Source of the DNA: UPXZ01 sp035402725
Lineage (GTDB): Bacteria; Bacteroidota; Bacteroidia; Bacteroidales; Paludibacteraceae
Reading direction: 5' to 3'
Assembly: GCA_035402725.1 (NCBI GenBank)
Contig: DAONDU010000052.1
Span: 1-15,808 of the forward strand
DNA length: 15,808 nt
This document shows, in pieces, positions 7,226-14,643 of this stretch. Every line of letters begins with the position of its first letter. The first letter of the stretch is position 1. The notes below the pieces were generated by a model. That model had not been told where the DNA came from and searched no databases. It worked only from the letters and a program-made list of their open reading frames with translations. The position numbers and the translations under genes were made by a program.

Positions 7226-8632
7226 TTATTTTGCAAAAGCATGTCTGTAACCCTGAACCTTGTTCCAGGCACCGCGTGTGAAGTCGGGAATTTCCACCGG
7301 AGCACTGTTGTTGTCCAGAGAAATAGCTGTAAGTTCGGTCATGCAGCACCATTCAGCCAGGTCATATACGTCCATGTCCAGCGGAAGTCCGTTGCGCAGA
7401 CAGTACACCAAGCGATAGTCCATGATGAAGTCCATACCACCGTGACCGCCCACTTTCTTGGCAATTTCTTCCAGTTCCTGATGAATAGGGTGTTTGTATT
7501 TTGCCATCAGGGCTGATTTTATGTTTTCGGGAACAAAGCCATGCGCGTTCAGGTCCTCGTGATTGGGAACATCCGTCGAAGAAACCTGTGAAGGACGCAG
7601 ACAGTATCCTTCAACCGGATATTTTTCAGCAAAACCATCGGTGCCGGTCAGCTGATACATACGGCTGTAAGGGCGGGGATTTACAACATCATGTTGTATC
7701 TGGATTGTTTTGCCTTTTTCGGTGCGGATGAAAGTCATGGTGTGGTCACCGTTTTTGAAATCGGTAACTTCCTTGCCGGTTTTTTCTTTGATATAGGCGG
7801 GTCCATTTACAGATTTGGTATCCATAGCTACGAGATAGTTCATTTTGTCGCCACGGTGAATGTCAAGCAATTGGCAGGCCGGACCCATACCGTGGGTAGG
7901 ATAAATATCACCGCGGTGAGTCTGGTTGTAATCCATACGCCAGTTGTTCCAGTAATAAGGCCAGAATTCTTCCAGATTGTGGATATAAGATCCCTCTACG
8001 TGCAGCACTTCGCCGAATACGCCTTTCTGAGCCATATTCAGGGTGGTCAGTTCAAAAAAGTCATACACGCAGTTTTCGAGCATCATGCAATGCAGACGTG
8101 TTTTTTCCGACATATTGATGAGCGCCCAGATTTCTTTCATGTTCATGGCGGCAGGCACTTCGATAGCGGTATGTTTTCCGTGTTCCATAGCATAGAGGGC
8201 CATCTCAGCATGGTGTTTCCAATCGGTAGCGATGTACACAAGGTCGATATCGTCGCGTTCGCAAAGCTTTTTCCACGCGTCAGTGCTGCCTGAGTATTCT
8301 GCAGCTGCAGGTAAGTCTGCTTTTTGTAGTGTTTTCTGACAGTTTGTCACATGTTCAGGAAGCAAATCGCAGAGGGCAACAATTTTTACACCGGGTATGT
8401 GTGTCCAGCGTTCCACAGCACCGGGACCACGCATCCCAAGACCGATAAATCCAACGCGGACTACGTCCAGTTTTGGGGTTACTAAGTTTACAACGTCGTT
8501 TTGTCCTTTCGGACGGGCGGGAACTGCCGTTTTGATGGGTCTTACTACTTTGGCTGCACTGAGAGTTGAACCGGACATCCCGGAACCAAGCAGCAACAGT
8601 GCAATCATCAGAAAGCTAAAAAGTCTTTTCAT
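7226..8632 (-). CDS. Exported Gfo/Idh/MocA-fold glycosidase, GH109 (alpha-N-acetylgalactosaminidase-like)
   Basis: A 468-residue protein with an N-terminal export signal (MKRLFSF, then a hydrophobic core to about residue 26) and no lipobox cysteine. Residues 58-165 form an NAD-binding Rossmann domain with GFIGLGMRG (61-69), the ATDWKHH turn (135-141) and EVP (158-160). The C-terminal half is the alpha/beta substrate domain. GH109 enzymes cleave alpha-N-acetylgalactosamine with a tightly held NAD through redox-assisted elimination. The family marks are the Tyr in MLENCVYD (Tyr190) and IYPTHGMGP with Tyr244 and His247, corresponding to the catalytic Tyr/His of the Elizabethkingia enzyme, followed by LLDIHRGD. 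It is expected in the periplasm or envelope and may release amino sugars from mucin-like glycans. The gene is a single unit with its own terminator. GH109 is more specific than a plain oxidoreductase call, but the substrate is inferred. Confidence 0.85.
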   Translation of the reverse strand: MKRLFSFLMIALLLLGSGMSGSTLSAAKVVRPIKTAVPARPKGQNDVVNLVTPKLDVVRVGFIGLGMRGPGAVERWTHIPGVKIVALCDLLPEHVTNCQKTLQKADLPAAAEYSGSTDAWKKLCERDDIDLVYIATDWKHHAEMALYAMEHGKHTAIEVPAAMNMKEIWALINMSEKTRLHCMMLENCVYDFFELTTLNMAQKGVFGEVLHVEGSYIHNLEEFWPYYWNNWRMDYNQTHRGDIYPTHGMGPACQLLDIHRGDKMNYLVAMDTKSVNGPAYIKEKTGKEVTDFKNGDHTMTFIRTEKGKTIQIQHDVVNPRPYSRMYQLTGTDGFAEKYPVEGYCLRPSQVSSTDVPNHEDLNAHGFVPENIKSALMAKYKHPIHQELEEIAKKVGGHGGMDFIMDYRLVYCLRNGLPLDMDVYDLAEWCCMTELTAISLDNNSAPVEIPDFTRGAWNKVQGYRHAFAK

Positions 8633-8676
8633 AGATTTGATGTTTTATAGATTTTTTTGTTGGTTAAACAGAATCA

Positions 8677-8684
8677 CAAAAGTA
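8677..8684 (-). promoter_or_regulatory. Possible -7 box for the GH109-type gene
   Basis: The plus-strand CAAAAGTA reads TACTTTTG on the minus strand and fits TAnnTTTG. It lies 45 bases upstream of the ATG at 8632. No clear -33 TTTG is found at the expected spacing, so support is moderate. Confidence 0.4.
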
Positions 8685-8924
8685 ACCATTTATCTGAAAA
8701 TATCGTGTTGTTAATTTCAATGCTCTATGAAAAATATCACAATAAAGTTCAAAAACATCTAAATTCGAAATGTGGGATTTAATCAGTCATTTGTTGAATA
8801 ATTCCAAAATCATTTGTTCTGAGAATGATTATAGCCTGCTATTTGTGATTCCGATATCGTGAAGTGACAGAACTGTTTTTTATGAAAAATGAAAATTTTA
8901 TACTGTTATATCGGGCTAATTAAT

Positions 8925-8932
8925 TAATTTTG
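8925..8932 (+). promoter_or_regulatory. Possible -7 box for the AmpG-like transporter gene
   Basis: TAATTTTG fits TAnnTTTG and lies 32 bases upstream of the ATG at 8964, a common Bacteroidetes leader length. No good -33 element was seen. Confidence 0.45.
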
Positions 8933-8963
8933 TGATAAATTATAATCTTTAGTCCCAATACCA

Positions 8964-10630
8964 ATGAATAAACAGAAACAATCCACCTCAAGAACTTTTT
9001 CTCCCTGGACATGGATACCTACTCTCTATTTCGCCGAAGGTATTCCCTATGTTGTAGTAATGACTGTTGCGGTCATCATGTACAAACGTTTAGGTATCTC
9101 CAATACAGATATTGCGCTTTATACCGGTTTGCTCTATTTGCCCTGGGTGATTAAGCCTTTCTGGAGCCCGTTTGTGGATCTGATTCGCACAAAGCGCTGG
9201 TGGATTATTACGATGCAGTTGATATTGGGTGCCGGTCTGGCCGGTGTGGCATTCCTGATACCTGCTCCTTTCTTTTTTCAGGCTACTCTGGCTGTCATGT
9301 GGCTCATTGCTTTCAGTTCAGCTACGCATGATATTGCTGCCGACGGATTTTATATGCTGGCGCTCAATAGTTCGCAGCAGTCATTCTTTGTCGGTATCCG
9401 AAGCACATTCTACCGACTGGCCATGATTACCGGACAGGGTATTCTGATTATTCTTGCCGGTTTTCTGGAAACAAGTACCGGACTTGAACCTCTGGAACTG
9501 AATGTAAATTCGACAAAAAAAATAGTACAGACAGATATCTGGAAAAACGCGGCAACAGCAGAATTATCAAATTCATCCGAGGCTGTTTTCACGGCGTTCC
9601 CGTCCATGCTCGAAATCCAGACTGCAACTATCAGTCCCGATTCTCTGCAAAAGATCAAAGATTTCGCTGCCGGTGAAAATCTGAAAAACGGTTTTGTTCA
9701 GACAGAAAAGAAAATTGAAAAGAAAAAGAACTGGTGGCAACGCCATGTCGGGGCTCAATGGACGAATTTAGTGTCTGAACCGCTTGGAAATTTTATAAGC
9801 CGGAATTTTGGCAAGAAAACCGGAGAACAGGTTTCTGCTTCGGGTAAAGTGGGGAATGCGGCAATTGTTGCTGTAAAACTAAATAAAAAGCCCGAAGCGG
9901 GCAAAGAAACAATACTCAACACCCGCTTATCGTCAGGCGACAAGAGTATTGCGCTGATTGGCGGTGAACGTCTNNNNNNNNNNNNNNNNNNNNNNNNNNN
10001 NNNNNNNNNNNNNNNNNNNNNNNNNNNNNNNNNNNNNNNNNNNNNNNNNNNNNNNNNNNNNNNNNNNNNNNNNTGTCGTCGCCATTTCTGCTCGATGGTC
10101 GTGAAATCGGCGGACTGGGACTTACAACTGGTCAGGTGGGACTTGTATATGGTACTGTTGGAGTTGTCGCGTTAACGCTTGGAGGAATTGTTGGAGGCAT
10201 TGCAGCTTCCCGCAATGGTCTGAAGTTCTGGATTTGGCCGATGGCTTTGTGCATAACCCTGCCGCACCTCGCGTATCTGTATTTGTCATGGTTTATGCCT
10301 GAGAATATGTTTTTAATCAATGCTGCTGTCGCGGTCGAACAGTTTGGTTATGGTTTTGGATTTACCGCTTATATGCTTTACCTGATTTATTTTTCAGTAG
10401 GTGAGCATAAAACCGCACACTACGCGATATGTACCGGATTTATGGCGCTGGGCATGATGTTGCCGGGTATGTTTGCCGGATGGCTTGAGGACCTGATCGG
10501 TTATCACAATTTCTTCATCTTTGTGATGATTTGCGCTATACCTACACTGGCTGTTATCCCGTTCCTGAAAATAGATAAGGAATTCGGTAAAAAGGAGAAA
10601 GAAGAAAGAAATACACAGGAAGCAGGATAA
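8964..10630 (+). CDS. AmpG-like MFS transporter with large extracytoplasmic insert, split by an assembly gap
   Basis: The N-terminal piece (8964-9973) and the C-terminal piece (10076-10630) are one gene. They appear in different frames only because the gap between them is an arbitrary 100 N. AmpG-type permeases import muropeptides or other sugar-peptide compounds. The N-terminal part shows YFAEGIPYVVV (22-32), KPFWSPFVD (64-72) and the SSATHDIAADGF motif (118-129), which match AmpG landmarks, with five membrane segments (about 19-40, 50-70, 79-99, 103-123, 145-168). A polar insert of more than 165 residues follows, ending in a beta-rich stretch (about 297-337). After the gap, SSPFLLDGREIGGLGLTTG leads into five more membrane segments and a charged C-terminus. 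Two of the expected twelve segments are missing, so the true gap must be longer than 100 bases. The substrate is unknown. The neighbouring GH109-type gene suggests an amino sugar compound, but this is speculation. Confidence 0.8.
9974..10073. other. Assembly gap (100 N) inside the MFS transporter gene
   Basis: Exactly 100 N. Codons start at positions 0 modulo 3 before the gap and 2 modulo 3 after it, so the true missing length should be 2 modulo 3 if the gene is intact. An annotation pipeline would call two separate ORFs here. Confidence 0.98.
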
Positions 10631-10632
10631 AA

Positions 10633-10701
10633 GGCTAAGGCATAGGCTTAGGCAAAAGTTAAAGGCAAATAAACAGGCTATGGCATAGGCTAAGGCAAAA
10701 G
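10633..10701 (+). repeat. Degenerate GGC-led hexanucleotide repeat with a 26-bp imperfect direct repeat
   Basis: The space between the MFS and tyrA genes is built from hexamers of the form GGCWWA: GGCTAA, GGCATA, GGCTTA, GGCAAA, later GGCAAA, GGCTAT, GGCATA, GGCTAA, GGCAAA. At larger scale, 10633-10658 recurs at 10676-10701 with 2 mismatches in 26 and a period of 43. It starts 2 bases after the MFS stop. It carries stop codons and no start of its own, so it is not coding. It looks like replication slippage or a decayed repeat. Confidence 0.8.
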
Positions 10702-10729
10702 ATATAAAAAAAGTAAAAGTTATAATTGT

Positions 10730-11509
10730 ATGAAGATTTTGATTCTCGGAGCAGGTAAGATGGGTACCTTCCTGACCGATGTGATGTGTATTGATCATGA
10801 GGTGGCGCTTTTTGATACCGACCCGAAAAAACTCCGGTTTGTGTTTAACACCTACCGGCTGACGAAGCCTGAAGAAGTGAAAGAGTTTGAACCGGAACTG
10901 ATGATTAACTGCGTCACGCTGAAGTACACAATTGAGGCTTTCGAAATGATCTTGCCGTATCTTCCCGTGAACTGCATCATTTCCGACATTGCCTCCGTAA
11001 AAACTGGTTTGCAGGAATATTATGAAAATTGCGGCAGACGCTATGTCTCCACACACCCTATGTTTGGCCCTACATTTGCCACTCTTGATAACCTGAGTTC
11101 TCAAAGCGCTATCATTATTTCCGAATCCGATCATATGGGCAAAGCGTTCTTCAAGGATTTGTATAGATCGCTTCATTTGAAAATTTTTGAATATACGTTC
11201 GAGGTGCACGATGAGACCATCGCTTATTCGCTCTCTATCCCATTTGCGTCCACACTGGTTTTTGCATCAGTAATGAAACCTCAGGAAGCTCCGGGTACCA
11301 CTTTTAAGCGGCACATGGATATAGCTCAGGGCTTACTTTCCGAAGACGATTATCTGTTGTCGGAAATTTTGTTTAATCCCAATACGCCGAAACAAGTTGA
11401 AAATATACGCAAGGAATTGGCCAGTCTGCTGGATATAATTAATGACAAGGATACCGAACGTATGCAGGCATTTTTGAAAAAAGTTAGAAAAAATATCGAG
11501 TTGAAATAA
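10730..11509 (+). CDS. tyrA: Prephenate dehydrogenase (TyrA-like)
   Basis: A 259-residue cytoplasmic enzyme that oxidatively decarboxylates prephenate to 4-hydroxyphenylpyruvate in tyrosine synthesis. The N-terminal Rossmann domain begins at once with GAGKMG (7-12), and Asp29 ends strand beta-2, favouring NAD over NADP. DIASVK (86-91) and STHPMFGP (107-114) are the conserved prephenate-site motifs, with His109 the expected catalytic histidine. A helical C-terminal dimerisation domain follows. There is no chorismate mutase or ACT domain, so it is a short monofunctional form. In many Bacteroidales this gene sits with other aromatic amino acid genes; here it follows a transporter after 99 bases of repeat sequence and is followed by a terminator. 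Co-transcription with the MFS gene is possible, since no terminator separates them. The family call is firm, the exact activity very likely. Confidence 0.9.
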   Translation: MKILILGAGKMGTFLTDVMCIDHEVALFDTDPKKLRFVFNTYRLTKPEEVKEFEPELMINCVTLKYTIEAFEMILPYLPVNCIISDIASVKTGLQEYYENCGRRYVSTHPMFGPTFATLDNLSSQSAIIISESDHMGKAFFKDLYRSLHLKIFEYTFEVHDETIAYSLSIPFASTLVFASVMKPQEAPGTTFKRHMDIAQGLLSEDDYLLSEILFNPNTPKQVENIRKELASLLDIINDKDTERMQAFLKKVRKNIELK

Positions 11510-11563
11510 CGAACCTTGTTTGTTGGAAATATTCAGTTGTTTTTTTATTAAACGACATTCAAA

Positions 11564-11604
11564 AAAAAAGCCGGTTACAGAAATTTTCTGTGGCCGGCTT
11601 TTTT
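11564..11604. terminator. Bidirectional terminator between tyrA and the T9SS amylase gene
   Basis: AAAAAAGCCGG (11564-11574) pairs with CCGGCTTTTTT (11594-11604), and an inner ACAGAAA/TTTCTGT extends the stem. Two T/G positions between the inner and outer stems can form U-G wobble pairs only in the plus-strand RNA, so the plus-strand hairpin is more stable. A- and T-runs on both sides let it serve both convergent genes. Confidence 0.9.
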
Positions 11605-11627
11605 GAGAAATCGCACACAACTTATTT

Positions 11628-14378
11628 TTATTTCTTTATGAATTTACGGATAGCTTTACCTTCAGCGGTGTTAATTTCCAACAGATAGATACCTGAAGCT
11701 AATCCGGAAGCATCAATTTCAGACTTATTGGAGTAAGTAGATTGTAAGGCACCCTGTATGTTGTAAATATTTACAGTTCCAATTTCAGTAGTGGAAGATA
11801 TCCACAGTTTATCGGTAGTTACTCCAGGAAAAATAGTGCAGTTGATATCCATTTTCACTTCTTTCACATCGGTTCCCGTATTCACAATCCGGTCGGTGTA
11901 AATCTTCAGTTCGCCGGCGTTCATGGAAATGGTCATGTTGGTATTGGTAACGTTAAGCACTTCTCCGCTAAGTAATTCGTACCAGGTTCCGGCTTTTGGA
12001 AAATTAGGCAGCGCTGTAATTGGAGCTGATGCGTTGAAATTACCCAAAGCTACCATACTTAGATCGGAGTGGGTGAGTGCAATACGTCTCCCCTGATTCC
12101 AGTCGGAAGCTGCTATCTGCATGGAAAATGTCCCTTGAGTGAACGCATTGGGATATAGCTTACGCAGTGTGATTACTTTCGAACTGGCATCATAGGCCGC
12201 TTTTCGGTGTGCCAGACTGAGCCAGCTCCAGGCAGAAGGTTTATTGGCAACATTGCTTCCGCCAAAATTAATGCTGTAATCGTAACCCATCTCTCCAAAC
12301 TGCCAAATCATTTTCGGACCAGGTATGAGTGTTTCGAAAGCAATGTTAAGAGGGACCCGTTTAGAAACACGATAAACAGAGTCGGTTTGCATACTGCCGG
12401 CACCGAACATTTTAGCTTTATAAAAATTCCGTTCTTCATCATGACTTTCGGCATAACCTACCCATTGCCGGGGGGATGAATTCATTCCGCTGAAATCGCT
12501 GTTTTCCTGATATCCCATTGCAGCCTGTGAATATTGCTCGTTGTTTTTTCCCCACAGATACATGCCTGTATTGGCAAATTCATTTTGCTCCTGACTAACA
12601 CCTAAATGTTCCAGAATAAACATTACATCGGGTTTGGCTTCTTTGGCAGCATTGTAATAGTCATTTAATATCGCGATTCGCGACGCATCGTACGAATCTG
12701 CTGTATTGTATTGGGTAAATCCTTTGGCCAAATCCATTCTATATCCATCAACCTTGTATTCAGTAATCCAGTATTTCAGTACACGTTTGAAATGTTCTCT
12801 GGTGCCCGAAAACGAATGGTTGAAATCATTGAAAACGCTATAAGCATGAGGGGCAACAGGATTCATCCAGGGATTATTTGCTGCGGGTCTGTTGTTTGCG
12901 CCATCCCAGTAGAGAGCTGCAAACGGACTGTTTCCGGTCGCATGGTTGAAAACCATGTCCAGAATTACAGCTATACCTCTTTTATGACATTCATCAATGA
13001 ATTTTTTATACTTTTCGGAAGTTCCGTAGGCTTTATCTATGGCAAAGAAATGGCTTGGGTTGTATCCCCAGCTTTCATTACCGTCGAATTCCTGAATTGG
13101 CATCAGTTCGATGGCCGTCACACCCAAAGTCTTCAGGTAATCCAATCTTGTGAGTGCAGCATCAATGGATTTTTCTACTGTGAAATCGCGGAAAAGCATT
13201 TCATAAATCACCATATTTTCATGTGAAGGCATCGTGAAATTGGGCACTTCCCAGGCGTAGGCCGGTTTGTTGCTTTGCAGGGTGGCTACAACACCTATCG
13301 TTTTTCCTTCGGGATAGGCGGGTAAATTGGGATATCTTACGAACTTTTCGTTAATCCATTTATCGTTCCAGGGGTCGAGTACAAGCTCAGCATAAGGATC
13401 TGATACACGCATTGTGCCATCTACCAGATACTGGAAACCATAGAGCTTTCCGGGTGTAAGTCCGGTGATAGTAATCCACCAGTAATCTCCGTCTTTCTTC
13501 AGCTGATATTCATTTTTCTGCGCCCAGTTATTCATGTCACCAATCAGGAAAACATTAGTTTTTCCCGGAGCATACATGATGAGGGTAGCTTGTGTTCCGT
13601 CGGCAGAATAGGTTATTCCGTCTTTGTAACCGGCAGGTCTTGGCTGGTTTTGTACAGGAGCTGCCACATTCACATTCACCGTATCGTACTTGATTTCAGT
13701 GCCTGCAGTTGCTTTGGCAATAAGCTGGTAATCTTTACTCTCTGAGTAAGTGAATGATTTTGAAAGAGTTGTTGCAGATGGTGCTGTGGCTACGCTTGAT
13801 CCGTTGATAAATAATTCCAGATTAGCAGCAATAGATGAGGTAAAAGTGATTGTTTCTGAAGTTCCAACAGCTACTGATTTATCTGCAGCAGGATTAGTGA
13901 AACCCACATTCAAACCGGCATCATATACAGTGAGCATAATATCCCGGGGACTTGACACTGTTCCGTCTTTTCCTTCCTTTGTTTTTAGTCCGTTGCGAAA
14001 TACAAAAGCAAGTTTTTTCACCACTTCGCCGGTTGTAAGGCCATAATAACCGGTCATATTGGGTGTAATTAATAACTTCCATTTATTATTTCCAAGCGAG
14101 GTAAGTTTATATTTTGCTGAATTGTCACCCCATGTTGGAGCATGTTTCCAGTCAGTATCGCTTGTACTTACATTTGTAATTACTCCTGTGTGAGCATAAA
14201 CTCCGTCTGTACCGGTGTAATCTTTAAGTCCGGCAGTACCGAGTGTCGCGTCATAAGTTATTTCAATTACACCATTATAATCTTTGGTTACAAAAGCCGG
14301 GTTTGACGTGATTATCTGCGCCCAGCTCATCAGTGAAAATACGAAACAAAACAAGGTTAAGAGAGTAGTCTTCTTCAT
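11628..14378 (-). CDS. Secreted multidomain alpha-amylase family protein (GH13) with T9SS sorting domain
   Basis: A 916-residue secreted enzyme that should hydrolyse alpha-glucans such as starch. Residues 1-20 are a Sec signal peptide ending SWA. Residues 21-155 form a beta-rich N-terminal domain of the type found on Bacteroidetes amylases, and 156-240 an Ig-like domain. Residues 250-350 are a CBM48/E-set domain (VFLIGDMNNW, YGFQYLVDG, VSDPYAE). The catalytic barrel spans about 385-745 with all four GH13 regions: DMVFNHA (474-480), GYRMDLAKG with nucleophile Asp549, FILEHLG with acid/base Glu590, and ESHDEER with Asp647. A C-terminal all-beta domain (about 746-830) follows. The last 75 or so residues are a type A T9SS sorting domain (VNIYNIQGALQ, then SGIYLLEI and a basic RKFIKK end), so the protein should cross the outer membrane by T9SS and be anchored or released. 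Another GH13 gene lies upstream on the same strand. The exact specificity is not determined. Confidence 0.93.
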   Translation of the reverse strand: MKKTTLLTLFCFVFSLMSWAQIITSNPAFVTKDYNGVIEITYDATLGTAGLKDYTGTDGVYAHTGVITNVSTSDTDWKHAPTWGDNSAKYKLTSLGNNKWKLLITPNMTGYYGLTTGEVVKKLAFVFRNGLKTKEGKDGTVSSPRDIMLTVYDAGLNVGFTNPAADKSVAVGTSETITFTSSIAANLELFINGSSVATAPSATTLSKSFTYSESKDYQLIAKATAGTEIKYDTVNVNVAAPVQNQPRPAGYKDGITYSADGTQATLIMYAPGKTNVFLIGDMNNWAQKNEYQLKKDGDYWWITITGLTPGKLYGFQYLVDGTMRVSDPYAELVLDPWNDKWINEKFVRYPNLPAYPEGKTIGVVATLQSNKPAYAWEVPNFTMPSHENMVIYEMLFRDFTVEKSIDAALTRLDYLKTLGVTAIELMPIQEFDGNESWGYNPSHFFAIDKAYGTSEKYKKFIDECHKRGIAVILDMVFNHATGNSPFAALYWDGANNRPAANNPWMNPVAPHAYSVFNDFNHSFSGTREHFKRVLKYWITEYKVDGYRMDLAKGFTQYNTADSYDASRIAILNDYYNAAKEAKPDVMFILEHLGVSQEQNEFANTGMYLWGKNNEQYSQAAMGYQENSDFSGMNSSPRQWVGYAESHDEERNFYKAKMFGAGSMQTDSVYRVSKRVPLNIAFETLIPGPKMIWQFGEMGYDYSINFGGSNVANKPSAWSWLSLAHRKAAYDASSKVITLRKLYPNAFTQGTFSMQIAASDWNQGRRIALTHSDLSMVALGNFNASAPITALPNFPKAGTWYELLSGEVLNVTNTNMTISMNAGELKIYTDRIVNTGTDVKEVKMDINCTIFPGVTTDKLWISSTTEIGTVNIYNIQGALQSTYSNKSEIDASGLASGIYLLEINTAEGKAIRKFIKK

Positions 14379-14450
14379 GATTAATATAATTATAGGATTA
14401 TGATATCAGAGTTTATTCCTTTTTAGGATTAAATGGTTGTTAAACAGTTA

Positions 14451-14458
14451 CAAAAATA
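14451..14458 (-). promoter_or_regulatory. Possible -7 box for the T9SS amylase gene
   Basis: The plus-strand CAAAAATA reads TATTTTTG on the minus strand and fits TAnnTTTG. It lies about 73 bases upstream of the start at 14378. No -33 element is clear at normal spacing. Confidence 0.4.
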
Positions 14459-14514
14459 GTGCAAATTTTAAGTCTTACTGAGTATTAACTTCCGATTTGA
14501 TTTTAGAATTGGTG

Positions 14515-14524
14515 CAAACGTTTG
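14515..14524. promoter_or_regulatory. LacI-family-like operator palindrome upstream of the amylase gene
   Basis: CAAACGTTTG is a perfect 10-bp palindrome within GTGCAAACGTTTGAGA. The AAACGTTT core with a central CG is characteristic of LacI/GalR-family operators. It lies about 135 bases upstream of the amylase start and roughly 60-70 bases upstream of the possible -7 box. A maltose-responsive LacI-type regulator would make sense here, but no regulator gene is in the window. Confidence 0.45.
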
Positions 14525-14561
14525 AGAAATGTGTTGCGCTGTAAATTAACAGATTAGGTTT

Positions 14562-14576
14562 GTATATAATATATAC
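14562..14576. repeat. AT-rich palindrome between the two GH13 genes
   Basis: GTATATAATATATAC is symmetric around one central base. It sits between the LacI-like palindrome and the terminator of the upstream GH13 gene. It may be a protein site, part of a promoter, or chance in AT-rich DNA. Confidence 0.35.
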
Positions 14577-14583
14577 GGAAATA

Positions 14584-14616
14584 ATAGTGCCGGATAATTC
14601 CAACATCCGGCACTAT
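14584..14616 (-). terminator. Terminator hairpin after the upstream GH13 gene
   Basis: ATAGTGCCGGAT (14584-14595) and ATCCGGCACTAT (14605-14616) form a perfect 12-bp stem with a 9-base loop. It starts 28 bases past the stop of the minus-strand GH13 gene. The following minus-strand sequence, TATTTCC, is only moderately T-rich. It separates that transcript from the T9SS amylase gene. Confidence 0.75.
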
Positions 14617-14643
14617 ACTGAATATAAAGATCTTAATATAAAC

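Larger units (their letters stand above)
8633..8963. other. 331-bp divergent intergenic region between the GH109-type and AmpG-like genes
   Basis: An AT-rich region with no convincing ORF. It holds a -7-like box on each strand (separate entries), a direct repeat TCATTTGTT (8787-8795 and 8810-8818), and an inverted repeat AATCATT/AATGATT (8808-8814 and 8824-8830, 9-base loop). The second direct-repeat copy overlaps the left arm of the inverted repeat. The repeats sit in the middle of the divergent space, where a shared regulator could bind, but no known operator is recognised. Confidence 0.5.

Noticed and set aside
7691..8293. A 200-codon plus-strand ORF opposite the GH109-type gene
   Set aside because: It lies wholly antisense to a gene with clear conserved motifs and shows no recognisable domain of its own.
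10633..10701. CRISPR array
   Set aside because: Only two 26-bp copies, a 17-base space between them, and the units dissolve into hexamers; no cas genes are present.
10394..11209. A 271-codon minus-strand ORF
   Set aside because: It runs antisense across the MFS end, the hexamer repeat and most of tyrA. Its composition reflects the repeat, and both opposing genes have convincing family motifs.
12711..13226. A 171-codon plus-strand ORF opposite the amylase
   Set aside because: It is antisense to the GH13 catalytic domain, which holds all its conserved regions.
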